Positions 9,467-21,409 of a stretch of DNA of 64,000 bases are shown here, one piece after another. The stretch comes from Guyanagaster necrorhizus (taxonomy: Eukaryota > Basidiomycota > Agaricomycetes > Agaricales > Physalacriaceae), in NCBI RefSeq assembly GCF_019112545.1, contig NW_025064917.1, positions 319,940-383,939 on the forward strand, read 5' to 3'. Within the stretch, counting starts at the first letter, position 1, and each line of letters begins with the position of its first letter. The position numbers and the translations under genes are program-made. A model generated the notes under the pieces. It worked only from the letters and a program-made list of their open reading frames with translations, searched no databases and was not told where the DNA came from.

Positions 9467-10560
9467 TATCCCAATCTATGAGTGTGACCTGATGTTCTAT
9501 GTCAATATGCGTGAGCGCAAAGGGATAGTCAGCCCACCTCTTCTGGTTCCTTGAAAGAGCGGGCATCAAATATTGCCTCATTCGCTTTTCGCCGACTGAT
9601 GGCTTCTTCTTGCGTTTCGGAAGAGTGCGAGAGTACGGCTCCTTCGGACCTCCTTTGAGGATGTCAGAAACTGTACCGGACGTCAAGAAGAGAGTATGAT
9701 CGCGAGAAATAAACATACATATCCTCTTTGATGATCGCCCAGTGCCCCCGCGGGTTACTCGAATGGGACTTGGTATGGTCATTGAACCGGAAAGTGATTG
9801 ACCCTATGGCCCTTGCTATAATATAAACTGCTGCAAGGCTTCTGCAGTGAGACCGCGACGGAACATTCCTGATTGTAGAGTGGTGAGCTTTCGAATACCT
9901 TGGTTCATCTCATGACTACCCTCTTACAGTCCGAAACCTAGGATCATCCCAGCCGTGAACTAAGCCTTTATCCACGAATCGCTGAAGTTTTCCCTTCGAG
10001 GACTGTACGTATGAAATTTAGACGACTGCCAGTAGACACATCAGAAACAGTCTAGCAAGCATTAAAGCATACAGACCTGAAATCCCAAACATAGACGGGG
10101 CAAACCCCAAACACATCACATCATCCAGCAGTACTGAGGGTTGCGATCTCGGTACTCAGTAGTTCGTATCGCATGTGCTACGCCTTCAATGGAGTCTACG
10201 ACACATGCAAACTATAGGTCGAATATACATTCCACCTTTCTCTATGCAACGTTTTATCAATAAGACTGAGCTAAAAAAACCAATCAAAAGACTCGCCTGG
10301 TTCGATGGTACCGAGTTACACTATATCGGTATATAACCAGGTCACGCATCGCTTTGTTGGGGCTGATCATATCAGTCTTGGCACGGATACACCAGTGCGT
10401 AACATCAGGGGAGCCTTGAGTGATGGCTTCAAACCGACTGAGGCTCTCTTCAACACTGGTGTTCCGACGGGGGGGCGAGATACCATAAAAAAGATCGTAC
10501 GTCATCTGGGTCTATCCATGAGTGTTTGCGTTGCATAGTCAGGTGGGCGCTAGAACAATC
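9467..10560 (-). pseudogene. Glutamyl-tRNA synthetase relic (cytosolic type), main part
   Basis: Reading the minus strand from right to left in broken frames gives the eukaryotic glutamyl-tRNA synthetase order. The blocks are SVEESLSRFEAI (about 10430-10470), CIRAKTDMISPNKAMRDLVIYR (about 10330-10400), [20 protein letters not shown] (about 10145-10200), GWDDPRFR (about 9933-9956), GMFRRGLTAEALQQFI (about 9825-9870), GHWAIIKEDM (about 9718-9747), EPYSRTLPKRKKKPSVGEK (about 9580-9640) and VTLIDWDNT at the LTR border. An active gene would charge tRNA-Glu in the cytosol. Here stops and frameshifts separate the blocks, the N-terminal nucleotide-binding part is missing and the C-terminus is inverted. 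I distinguish it from glutaminyl-tRNA synthetase by the [11 protein letters not shown] block. An intact copy must exist elsewhere in the genome. Confidence 0.75.
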
Positions 10561-11138
10561 GAGCGAGATGTCTTTGGATCCACAGTGTTACGTCTGCTCT
10601 TCAAGCTCATACCTGATCGCGTCGCTTTGGTCTTCCATTTCCACGAAAGCTTGTCACGGCCACAGGTCACAGTTTCTATGGGCATTAAGAAGAGTGCCTG
10701 CATATAGTTAATCCCCTCCTCCCTCTTGCGTATTATTCTGACTGCTACGACAACTTGGATACTAGTACGTACTGCCAAACCCAATAACTTCGGGGCTGCT
10801 ATGACGAGTGGGCACGAATTCCTTACAGGCGGTCCTTACGCACCGTATCATACGTCCCCAAGGTCAGAGCGAGGCAACCTACGCTTATTTGACTTGACCT
10901 TCGCTTTGACCGAAAAAGCAGTCATTGAACAGGATTTGGCATTTGCGTTCGCTCTATCAACAGGTTGCTGTAGGTATTCTTGTGTGTAATCCAAACTTCA
11001 CGCTTCATGTACGGCACGAAACCTTGTAAGAGCATAATATTACAGATTACAACAAAATATTTTACATCTGAATGCCTGGCGCCTTTAAGGACGCTACAAG
11101 TCGTCACACGGGGCTGATCATGGACATTAGACAATCAT
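10561..11138. other. Gene-poor interval
   Basis: Frames at 10522-10989 on both strands are short and match nothing I know. The part next to 10560 may be further decayed synthetase N-terminus, but I could not read it. 11000-11138 is the 3' flank of the minus-strand membrane protein. Confidence 0.4.
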
Positions 11139-11986
11139 TCATACAGCCTGAGTCGCCGGTGTCTGGGTAGCTGGCTGGGTGGATGGCTGTGTAGCTGGCT
11201 GTGTAGCTGGCTGGGCCGCTGGCTGGGTTGTAGTGGCAGGCTGCTGGGTGCCTTGCGCCGAAGTTTCCGCCATTCTGTCCTTTGCAGTGGCAGGGGCGGT
11301 TGTAGTCGGTTCAGCTTCTCCAGAAACAAGGGCGATCGTTGACAAGACGAAGATGATCGTCAATAGGGACCACCCGATCCAGGCAAAGGCACTAATCGTC
11401 GTCAAGATGTTACACTGCTTCGAACTGAATAGGGGAGAACACCAGTTGTGGCCGGGAATAATGCGGTTCTGAAGGAGGCCGCTTGAATGAGGTCTCAGAC
11501 GGACTGAGTCTGAGTTCACTCACGGTTGTGTCTACAGCACCGACGAGCCACATCACCCATAAGATGGCTAATACCAACAGCTCGAAACAAATCTGGGTGC
11601 CGACGTGTTCACGCCTCGAAGAACGTGCAGCAAATATCATTACAGCCCTATGCGTTGAGTCAGCTGGACGAATAAAAGCATACAAAGTGGACTCACACAA
11701 ACGGTACCCAAAGAATTGTCAGGATGGCTGAGACCAATAGCTCGACAACAATACTCTCTGAAAGTCCCATGAGACAGATCCCAAATCACAAAAAGACAGC
11801 AAATGTACGGTAGCGTCTGAACTCATGCTTCGTGAAATGGATGCGGTACGACGTTAGGCCCAGCAGGACGACTGCAATAGCCCACTAGCCAATTTTCAAT
11901 ATGCGTAGAATAACGACGATTCCTACACTTACGAGTAATGTGTACAGCGCCAAGCGGGGGAATGCAAGACTATAATTGCGCGCCAT
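11139..11986 (-). CDS. MARVEL-like four-helix membrane protein with TQPA-repeat tail
   Basis: Starts MARNYSLAFPRLALYTLL. Four introns are removed to give a protein of about 215 residues with four hydrophobic segments: residues 12-35 (LALYTLLWAIAVVLLGLTS), VVELLVSAILTILWVPF, CFELLVLAILWVMWLVGA and LLTIIFVLSTIALV. A cytosolic or lumenal tail of short TQPA/TQPS repeats follows, ending TQAV. Size, topology and the small-residue-rich helices resemble MARVEL-domain proteins of Agaricomycetes, thought to organise membrane domains; the exact role is unknown. The fourth junction (DTT to QCNIL) needs an acceptor just past the first possible one, otherwise a stop appears, so that splice is less sure. 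The repeat tail is encoded at about 11142-11235. Confidence 0.7.
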
Positions 11987-13084
11987 TGGGATGAATAAGG
12001 TTCTCAGACCCACGCTTTATAAGAATCTCACCAGTCACTTGCGGGCGGCTAATGATTGTCCATGGCGCCTGACTGTAGACATGACCTCACTATATATTCG
12101 ATTTGAATGAGAATTCGTCTGGGCCTTTTAAGCAATATCGGCGCGGAACTGAGACCTGCGTTATTCTTCCCATTGTCAGTCAGCTACCACCTAAGTTATA
12201 GCCCACGAACATGACATAAGATCATTCAATACACGACTTACGGCTTTTGCTACTTTCAGGAAATACCTGAGTACATTGATCGCGAGTTTCCGCCAAGTCC
12301 TGCTATGATTGATGAAATCATCAATGAGTCACGCCGAATAATAGTAAATGAGACAAATCAAGTAAGTGAAGGGGATGGGTTTACCATCGGTTTCACCGGG
12401 TTTCCACGGCAGTTACCTATGCATGAGGCTGGTAGGCTTGCGCAACGGGCAGATGGCCCAGAATAAAAAAAACCACGAATTCATTCCAGCATTTTTGAGC
12501 ATAACGATCTTTTCTGGTCAGTTCTTCTGGTTTAAACCCTGTTTGTGACTTGGGGACTACAAAACAAATGAGTATTTAGTGAAGGGAAGTGCATCTAAAA
12601 TTTATTCATAGCATCGATAGATATATATGTGAGGAGGATACATTCTAGAAGCAAGAACAAGCATGGTCGCGCCGCGGGTAACTCGGACCCTTCGGGCCGG
12701 TGACAGATAAAATAGGGGCTTGGCAGATAAGATGCACTTTTTCGAGTATTGTACTACATAGCAACTTTGGTCCCTCAGAACTTTAACGTGTCATTAATAA
12801 TTGCATATTTCATCTAATGTCAAATTTTATAGCCCCAAAGTAGACAAATAGCGCCAAGGAAAATCAACGAAAGCGTGGAATACTATTACCCCATAGTGAA
12901 ATAGGAAGGTGACCTAATTAGTACAGTCTGTCTAATGTGTGCTCATACTAGGCACTACCATGAATGTAGTTTTTATTGAGATAGAATCCTATGCAACTTG
13001 GAGTAAAAGTAGCACAGCAATAGTATTCTGACTAATAATACATGCTCGGAAATATGTACAAGAGATAATACCATACATATGCAG
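11987..13084. other. AT-rich gene-free interval
   Basis: About 1.1 kb with no convincing coding region. 12540-13080 is distinctly AT-rich with frequent stops in all frames. It separates the promoter of the membrane protein from the 3' end of the catalase. No terminal repeats seen. Confidence 0.5.
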
Positions 13085-15666
13085 TTAGTATGCTACCTGA
13101 CTCGTTAAGCCTTCGGTCTCACGTTCCCAACACCTATGCTTGCTGATCTCCAATGCAAAGGCAGAAGCGAACGACTTGCTTTCTTTCTTCCCTTTGGCGA
13201 AATCACTTGTTGAGTACAAGTCGGGTTTGCCGTTCCCGACAGTTACAACCCCGTACGATACCACCACATCCTCTTTGCTCACAGAATTCGAAAACTTCAA
13301 CCCCGGTACATCAAGTGCGCCTTGGAGGAAATCAGCGCCTGTAATGGGTCTTCAGAATCCTTTACAAGAAATAAGAGGCGTAGCAACATACCATCCCCGA
13401 TAGCACCAATCGCCTTGCAATGGCCAAAGCTTTCCCTAATCCAATGTACAGTCCTCCCGATGTCTGATAGGACCTTTGCATGCTCGATACCAGAGGGAAT
13501 GAATACAGCGTCAAACAGCGTCGACCTCTGTCCTTCGAAGTGATGGTCCACCATCACACCCGATTTCCCACCCTTGGGGAATATGCGACCCCGCCTAGGC
13601 CCAATAAGGAAAGGCAAAGCACCGAGCTCGCGGAATGCCTCCTGTATACCTTCTACGTTCGCCTGGTCAAACCCATCCGCGACCAAGATCGCAACACGGC
13701 GCGAAGCAATTGTGGGTGTCTTGGGAACATAGTACTTCTGCGAGAGGGCTGGAGAGGTCTCCCCGGGGTTGTCGCGTGCGGGGGAACGTGGGGTGATACC
13801 GCCGACGTTGTGCGCAACAATTTTGGCTAGGTCGAAATCGATGTTGTTGAGGATGTTTGTGTAAGTTTCATATACGACAGGGTCGTCGCAGTGGCTGAGC
13901 TCGAAAGAGAAGGCAGATATAAGGTGGGACCGTTCGTATGGAGTGAGGCTGTTGTAGAAGAGTTGGGCTTGGTTGAAGTGCTCCTGGAACTTCGGGCCCC
14001 GGACGCGCTGCTTGATGCCGGAGACTTTTTGGGGGTATCTGCGACAATTAAATTTATAATGACGCCAAAGAATATTCACTGAAAGACCCACTCCGCATAC
14101 CCTCCTTCAGAAGGTGGAACTGGTTGACCGGTGGCGTTGCGGTTTGGCCAGTAGTTAACATTACTCTTGACAATACAACTTTGATGCTGGCCACCGCGAT
14201 GATGGTTCATAACTGGGCATACCGGTTTATTGATCGGGAGCTGAGAAAGCCATGAGTCCCGACGAAGGCAATAACCAAAGACGACAGTACCTGTTCCCAA
14301 TTCAAGCCCAGCCTAGAGATTTGAGTGTCGAAGTAGGAAAAATTTCTGCCTTGCAACAATGGATCATCGCTGAAACCGATACCGGGAACGACATGAGAGG
14401 TGCAGAAAGCGACCTGCTCCGTCTCGGGGAAAAATTCGTTCACAGTACGGTCAAGGACTAGCTCGCCTATGGGCTGCAATGGTACGAGTTCCTCCGGCCA
14501 CACCTTGGTCGCATCGAGAATGTCAAACTCGAAGTTATGCTCGTCACTCTCGGCAATGGTCTGGATGGCAAATGTCCATTTGGCGGGACAGCCACTTTCA
14601 ATGGCCTCGTTCAAGTCTTTACGATGGAAGTCTAGAATAAGGTAAACGAAATGTTAGTAGAAGCATGTTTAGAAGACGCCTACCGGGATCTTGTCCAGAA
14701 ATCTTAAGCGCCTCGTCCCACACCAGACTGTGCACACCGAGTTCGGGGATGAGATGAAATTTGACGAAGTGTTGTTCACCCTTCGCATTGAGCAGCGTGT
14801 ATGCGTTGACACCGAAGCCTTGCATCATGCGGAACGAACGAGGAATCCCTCGGTCGGACATGACCCACATAACCATATGAGCAGCTGAAGACATCGGTGA
14901 ATTTACGAGTACGGTCACGAATCGGAGAACTCACATTCAGGCTGCAAGCCAACGAAATCCCAAAAGTTGTTGTGAGCCGACTGCCCTTGAGGAACTTCAT
15001 TATGAGGTTCAGGCTTCACCGCATGCACGAAGTCGGGGAATTTGACAGCGTCTTGAATGAAAAAGACCGGGATGTCATTTCCTACAAGATCCCAGTTTCC
15101 TTCGTCTGTGTACATCTTGATGGCGAAACCGCGTACATCTCGAACGGTATCCTACGGACAAATTTGAATGCGCTGTAAGAAGTAAACAAGTGATGACTCA
15201 CCGCGCTTCCCCGGGCTCCTTGCACAGTACTGAACCGTACAAAAACAGAGGTCTTCCGAGAGGCATCCGTCAATACGGGTGCGAAAGTATACTTTGCTGC
15301 GCGGTCATCGAAGACCCGGAAATACCCATGGGCGCCTGCTCCGCGCGCATGCACTACGCGTTCAGGAATCCGCTCATGGTCAAAATGGTGGATCTTCTCC
15401 CGTGATATTTGGTCTTCCAATAACGATGGACCTCCGGTGATCTTGTCGGAAACTTTCAACCTTGGAATTTACACATGAGAGATTTCAGAGAAGTTGGAGT
15501 ATTGCAGCACGTACCAATTATCTGTATCAGAAATTTTCACTCCATGATCCGTAGTCAAACCGCCGCCCACAGAGGGCGTGATAGTATCAGATTCCAGACA
15601 TTTAGTCTTGTCGGTCGATGTATTTCCTTCGACGAGAGTTTTTGCTGCTGATGTGATAGAAGTCAT
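13085..15666 (-). CDS. Large-subunit (clade 2, HPII-type) catalase with C-terminal DJ-1/PfpI-like domain
   Basis: Degrades hydrogen peroxide to water and oxygen using heme. Start [15 protein letters not shown] (ATG at 15664-15666); about eight introns are removed. The distal His is in [14 protein letters not shown], the heme region in [13 protein letters not shown], the core in [18 protein letters not shown] and [10 protein letters not shown], and the proximal Arg/Tyr in [18 protein letters not shown]. The C-terminal part ([45 protein letters not shown]) is the flavodoxin-like domain specific to large catalases. It ends SQVAY at 13085. The residue normally Asn in GNNTP next to the heme pocket is Asp here (GNDIP, codon GAC at 15074-15076), see findings. 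Otherwise complete at roughly 700 residues. It has no obvious targeting signal. Confidence 0.93.
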
Positions 15667-16532
15667 CACGGAAGAGTGCTGTGCGATGTAAGCCTCACCA
15701 GGATTTATATGTCTCTTGTATGTTCACGTCATTTTCCGAAACACAGTTATCGAAAAGTGACGATAGTAGTGAGACTCTACTACGAATGCATTATCCGGTG
15801 ACCCGACATGTTGGAAAGTTCTGGATCAAATATATGCCGGATAGGAGGTAATTTCAGATCACATGACCCCGTCGCCGGCTGTCGGGACGACTCAAGTGTG
15901 AAGCTCAACCACCACGTCCATTCCAGACGAGTTGACGGTGTCCACGACAGTAGCCAACCCCGGACTTAATCCAACATCTCTTGCTATGTAGTCAAATGTG
16001 TGTCGCGTCATCCCATTACACTGCCAATGATGCTGCTGGACTGGGACGCGTCGAGCCCATCAAGAATCTCGAAGAAGCCAAGTAGATGGAGGCACGGCTA
16101 TCAAGGAACGTCCCTCGTTGTCACTGTCTCTTCTCGACGCGTCTTTTTGCCGCAGTCGTCGGTCTCTTCAGTCAGTAGTGTATTTTCTGTTTCTTCTGCT
16201 CTACAGTCAACCACATTTCAAATGGGGACACTATGGTTGTGTGTATTTATCCTTGTACGTTGTCCTTAGTATTTCTGAAGCCTGATATACTGATGTATAT
16301 TGTTGAAGACTACCGGTGACGCCGTCAGGCTCAGGCTGAAGCCATACATATAGCTGGATGACGTGTTGTGACATGCCGCTCCTAAGAGGTCACATTCACA
16401 GGTCATCTAATGGCAGGATGGACAAAAGTGAGATCTATGACCCACCTGACACGACTTGGCCTGCGGTCGTTTGCGATTCAATTCCTGGTCCTCCTTTGTG
16501 AGTCGTCTAATATGCTATTGAAGAACTATCGT
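15667..16532. other. Intergenic, catalase upstream region
   Basis: Should contain the catalase promoter (minus strand). The frame at 16000-16269 is Ser/Arg-rich and not recognised. No other gene seen. Confidence 0.4.
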
Positions 16533-17179
16533 ATGTCAATGTCTCTTCAAGACACTATTGAGGCCATCCTACTCAAGCTGGGTATTGGTAAGTGTTTATT
16601 AGATATGCAGGAACTATCTGTCTGATTAATTTTAACAGGAAGTACTCCAGCTTTCTGAATCAACCAAGACAATTATTCGTGTGTCGCTAGCCATACTAGT
16701 ATTATCACGAATCGATGCTTTTATCTTCATTATTGACGGCATTCGCTTTGTCCGTAAGCTTTGCTCAGCTTGTGCTATTGGAAATTCAATCGAAGGCTCA
16801 CCATATTTTCTCCTGTCGGTGCACTATCAGGTGTGCGAACTGGAATAAATGCAAACAAATTAACACCATTCACGCAATGGCTCCCTGAAGATATCGACCT
16901 GTACGCACTTTCATTCCTCTGCGTATTGGTCCTATCCTGTCTGAGGGAAGGTTACTCTCGTTATCGACAATGTGTAAAAGCCGCAGCAGCTATCGTTATG
17001 CGGAACATTGAAGCTCAGCAATGGCACGAACTTCGCGTGGATATTTTAGGTGTTTTCCTAAGAAAGTGTTTCTAGCTTATCGCTTTCACGCATTACCGAG
17101 GGCAACATGGAGATGTTGACCGACAATCTATTTTTTCCCCAGATTTCGTCGGTGTCCTCAATGAAGTCCAAGGACTTTA
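16533..17179 (+). CDS. Putative small membrane protein, not recognised
   Basis: Plus-strand pieces that join across introns: MSMSLQDTIEAILLKLGI, then (after an intron ending GAAG at about 16648) VLQLSESTKTIIRVSLAILV, continuing LSRIDAFIFIIDGIRFV. Next comes the block TIFSPVGALSGVRTGINANK and LPEDIDLYALSFLCVLVLSC followed by a basic stretch (LREGYSRYRQCVK) and HELRVDIL-DFVGVLNEVQGL to a stop at 17177-17179. Two hydrophobic segments of about 20 residues each suggest a membrane protein of about 170 residues. The middle intron near 16755 is unresolved. A further open exon-like stretch (ALRDNAIVDIQVPEGNDR, about 17309-17464) may belong to it or to the next gene. No function can be assigned. Confidence 0.4.
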
Positions 17180-17641
17180 GATCTACAGCCGGCATAGTCA
17201 TAAGATCCAACGGATGGAGAGGGAAGCCATCTAGAAATCCAGCCCACCCATTCTGCGAACTCGTGCACTACACATATTGTAAGACTATCACGCCACATCG
17301 TATCAAGCGCCAGAGCGATAGCCCTCCGTGATAACGCCATCGTCGATATTCAAGTACCAGAAGGAAACGACAGAGTGCAACGCACCGCATTCCGTTCTGC
17401 AACCTATTTCTATACCAACCCACCTTCCGTGCGTTTCCATTTCAAGCGAGTTTCTCTATCTAAGTGAAGTAGATGTCGAGCTGGATGTATATCCCAACAT
17501 CTGTCCCCGAATTTGTTCCCAATGTGGACGAATCGGGTCTAGCCAATGTCCTTGTCCCGGCTCCGGTAAGCACCCCTTTACTTGGCTATCATGCCTATCT
17601 CCTGAACGCGTTCAAACCAGCCAAGCGCAGGCGTAAACCTC

Positions 17642-18743
17642 ATGGCGAATTTTGTTCCTGCCGACATCGAGGAATGCGCCTCAACATTTCGCAAAGCCTC
17701 TGAAGTCAATGACTTCGTGTTAGGACTAAATACCCCGTTATCAGTAAGTGATGTCTGGTATCTTCATACGTCGTTGTGCCGATTTTGCCCCTGAAAAATA
17801 CCAACAGTCATACCAGGAAATTAACCCCATACACGCCATATCAACCAAATTCAATGCAGATTTCAAGCACGACGGAATTCCCCCAGACACTCAGCTCGTC
17901 TGCTCGGATCTGGTCTTATTTCACGCCCATCGTCACATGCTCGTCGATGCATCTACCAATGGATTCAACAACCTCTTAGGCAGCTTCGGGACCTTCATTA
18001 CTGTCCCAGAGACATCTGATTTTCTCAACATTATCCTACATGCTATCTACGGACATCCATGCTCTCAATTCCAGCACAGTATCGACACGCTGATGACTGC
18101 AGTTTGCCTCCTCCCAAAATACGGCTTACAGCCCAAGAAGTTCATCCAACCATCATCGCCACTATTCAACGATATTCGTTACCAAATGCCGCTCTCGCCA
18201 CTTATGACATACGTCGTATCCTCGGTTTACGAACTTGAAGAACTTGCCGTCATTACATCGGCTCATCTCCTTGCGTTGGATATATCCGCCATGGGTGACG
18301 AGATGGTAGAATTCATCAATCCAGTATATCTTAAGCGCCTCTTCGACCTGCAGCAGAGGCGCATCGATAAGCTCAAGGATCTTTTTTCCGTTCCCCCATA
18401 CCTGCACCCCGCGAGGCCTCACTGCGACTTTATAGCTCAAAAGGCTTTGAGTAGAGCGTGGGCTTTGTATACTGCTCATCTGCTGTGGGGTGCTCGAGCG
18501 GGTGAGATACATGCTTTTCATCCCTGATTGGATCTGAATGCATGGTAGATACGACGGTTGTCATGATTGAAAGTATGTTCCGGATGCTCGACGACCACCT
18601 AACATGCTTTGACTGCAAGCGATCTCTTAGAGAGCGTGTCAAAGATATTGTCATTGAATGGTCAGAGCAAAAAGTACGTCGCCACCTTTACTCCAGTGTC
18701 TTTAGTCACATAACCCTCTCCCCCGTTACAGCGAACGATTTAG
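17642..18743 (+). CDS. BTB/POZ-like domain protein, paralogue 1
   Basis: MANFVPADIEECASTFRKAS followed, after an intron (about 17741-17800), by the BTB-like core LVCSDLVLFHAHRHMLVDAS...FLNIILHAIYG, with the BTB pattern D-x-x-L-x-x-S/D-x-x-x-F-x-x-H. The helical region SSVYELEELAVITSAHLLAL follows. Two 3' exons give DTTVVMIESMFRML, a CxxC pair (CFDCKRSL) and the ending EQK-RTI with stop 18741-18743. The paralogue at 25048-26310 has the same exon pattern, the CxxC and the same last three residues, which supports the splicing. BTB domains mediate protein-protein contacts; the partner is unknown. The start is uncertain: coding may extend upstream through about 17470 (SEVDVELDVYPNIC). Confidence 0.65.
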
Positions 18744-21409
18744 CTGATCGCAGCTCTGTACGATAGCCGGAAAGAATCGTCCGTCAACGTTGTCGAGCAG
18801 CCGCCTCGATTTCCTCATTCACATAAGTAATGCTGCTTTGACAAGGTTTTCGTCATCTGGGTTTATTATTCCTACCACAAGGCCCTTTTACGTACCTAAA
18901 TAGCAGTTACTGATTTATATGCAAACAAGAATACGGACCTTGTTGGATGTAATAAGATGCGTCGTAGTCCCGGTGTTCGTAATCTCGCGGCCTTAGCATT
19001 CCGTCGTCAAGGAAACTAGCTAGGACCAAGCCAGGAGCCTCCAAGTGGGACGGAGCAATGTGAGCCGAAGCCAAGAGTAATACTTAAAGTGAAGGGGTCG
19101 TCGCAGAAAGCCGAAAAGCCGTCAATCAATGCCAACCTCGACTCTGGATAAGGTCATCACCTGCAGCATTGATCCAGAGAACTCCCTCTGTGGATTCTAA
19201 CTAGTACCCGAAGGTACTTCAGCTCTGCGATGCGGGAAACTCGTCAGAGGAAGGATGGGCGTATACATTCAGAAGAGGACGGCAAATACTTCCGGAGTCG
19301 GTGGGGACCAGCGAACTGTAAGAGCGGTGGACGAAGAGTGATGGTGAAAGGATAAAACGAAGCGGGTCCCCTATCATCGACAGCGTTTTGTTGACAACAT
19401 GGACCTGCAAAATATCGTCGTTGTCGGTCCCTGTCGGTGACAATTGGCTGTCATACGAAGCTTCGACAGCGACAAGGGTGTACGACAACGGCAATATCTT
19501 TGACGGCGGCACGTAGCCTGTTGGTTGGTCACAGTCGATGAAGGAGCGAAGACGCCAGTGAGTCGCTAGACATTTCTGACGTGAAACTCGACGAGACTGC
19601 TATATTCAGGTCCCAGGATGGTTCACTTCCAACGTAGAAGATGGGCTTGCTCGTCGAGATGAAAAAAGACCTTGACAGCAACTGCAGAGCGAAATCCGCC
19701 AACTTGAACATCGTTCGACATGCCTCTTCCACTTTGTTACATTCGCTTTCGCACCCTCTCACTCGTCCAGCAGACACGACGAGCTCGTTACTATTCTGCA
19801 CGCGAGGCGACCGACCTATACATGTCCTTCCTCGGACCTCCGGCCAGTCACTCTAGGTCTTCAGGCGCCAGAGTACTCCCACGATGCTGAGAGAGATTAT
19901 TCTCCAGAGTGCAGCAGAAGGATTCAGTGCAGTGTTTTCAGTTTGCACGTTCGGCCATAAATACTTGGGCTCAGCGGCAGCACTTGCATCTGGGCCGGTG
20001 TAGCCAACTCCATGCTCCTAAAGCCCTATCCATTCTCTTTCTCATTTCCTGGTCGTCCATGATACCTCTTCTCGAGTTCATCTCACCACCAGCACGTCGT
20101 GGCGCCGGCGTACCACGCCGCCTTCTAAATATGAAGATGAATTTTCATTCGCAGTTCAATGGGCAATCTCATACCTATCGTCACCCTTATCGCTCCGAAT
20201 CAGAGGGAAAGGTATACCCCGGGAATAATGCTTATGCGCATATATGCATGATTTTCTGCGACCAGGGTGTAGAAAGTCGAGGCGGTGCCTTCGTGCGACC
20301 TCAGGCTACTGGATTACGCGAATTTTGACTGTTTCACCGGGTGAGGTCCCGATGTCGCTGGCTGCTGCATGCATAGACGGGTCGCTCCAGATCTTCATTA
20401 TGAAGGTGCAGACAAGCAATAGGTACACGCCAGAATGATCCGAAAAACCATCAGGAGAGCATCCTTAATATGTCGGGATGGCATGAGTGCGTCTTCGTGA
20501 TACATCGTGTATCAAGAAAATTCATCGCAAGGCATTAGGAAGTGCCTTATCCTATACTGAAAGATTTAAAACTGTGAGCCTCTCGCACTAGAATGGGCTG
20601 ACCTTATCTGACCGACGCCCCAGCAAGAACGGTGACCATGACCATGTCGTACGCTGCTTAGACCGAATGCCATTTCTTTCAGATATCGAGCCCAATCTCA
20701 GATGTTTGGGTTTCACGAGTGCCGTGTACCTCACCACGCACGTCCGATGTATGTATGAAAATGAATTTCTGCTCGTTGAACATCCGAATCGAGACCAGCG
20801 TCCGGATAGGGGCCGTACAGTCTGTTGAGAAGGCCGTCTTCAGCGTCAAGGATTTCTTGCAAACCTCATAAATTCCTTTGAACATCACAGGCGACAAAAG
20901 ATAAGACACAAGGAGGCGGAAGGGGGCGGCAGGAGGAGAGCCGATGTTTCTTGTGTGACGACAGTCACACACCGGCCATTGACGACAAGGCTCTGACGCC
21001 ATTGACAACACCGACATCATCCAGAGTCCAGCGTGGAGTACCAAACCGTCAGTTTTCTTTCTGTCGCGTCGACGTGGCAGAGAGGCAGGGATGAAGCACT
21101 GTGCGGAGCTACAATTTCGTGGCTAATATGCGGAAGCATTCTTAAGCAGAGGTGGCCGGAGTTGAATATCAAGGCGTAATACCTACGTACGATGGGCTGC
21201 CAATGTTCGGAATGAGTGAAGTTTTGGGGCAACATTTTTCTATGGTACCCTCTAGTTTTGTCACAATTCACATCGGTAAGTGTCAAAACGTACCCGTTCT
21301 CTTTTAGTGCTTCTCCAGGCCACGCTAATGATCTCTGCTTCCTCAAGGACAGATATGCCCTGATTTCCCGTAGCCTTGCTGCCCCAGTTCATAGTCTGCT
21401 GTCTTCAGC
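18744..21409. other. Long gene-poor interval
   Basis: About 2.7 kb. Minus-strand frames at 19219-19512 and 19529-19801, and 20679-21346, and a plus frame at 19909-20328 are open but overlap other frames and show no domain I know. They may be decayed genes. No tandem or inverted repeat noticed. Confidence 0.4.

Noticed and set aside
10305..10538. Plus-strand open frame of 77 codons
   Set aside because: It is the shadow of the minus-strand glutamyl-tRNA synthetase relic (SVEESLSRF, SPNKAMRD).
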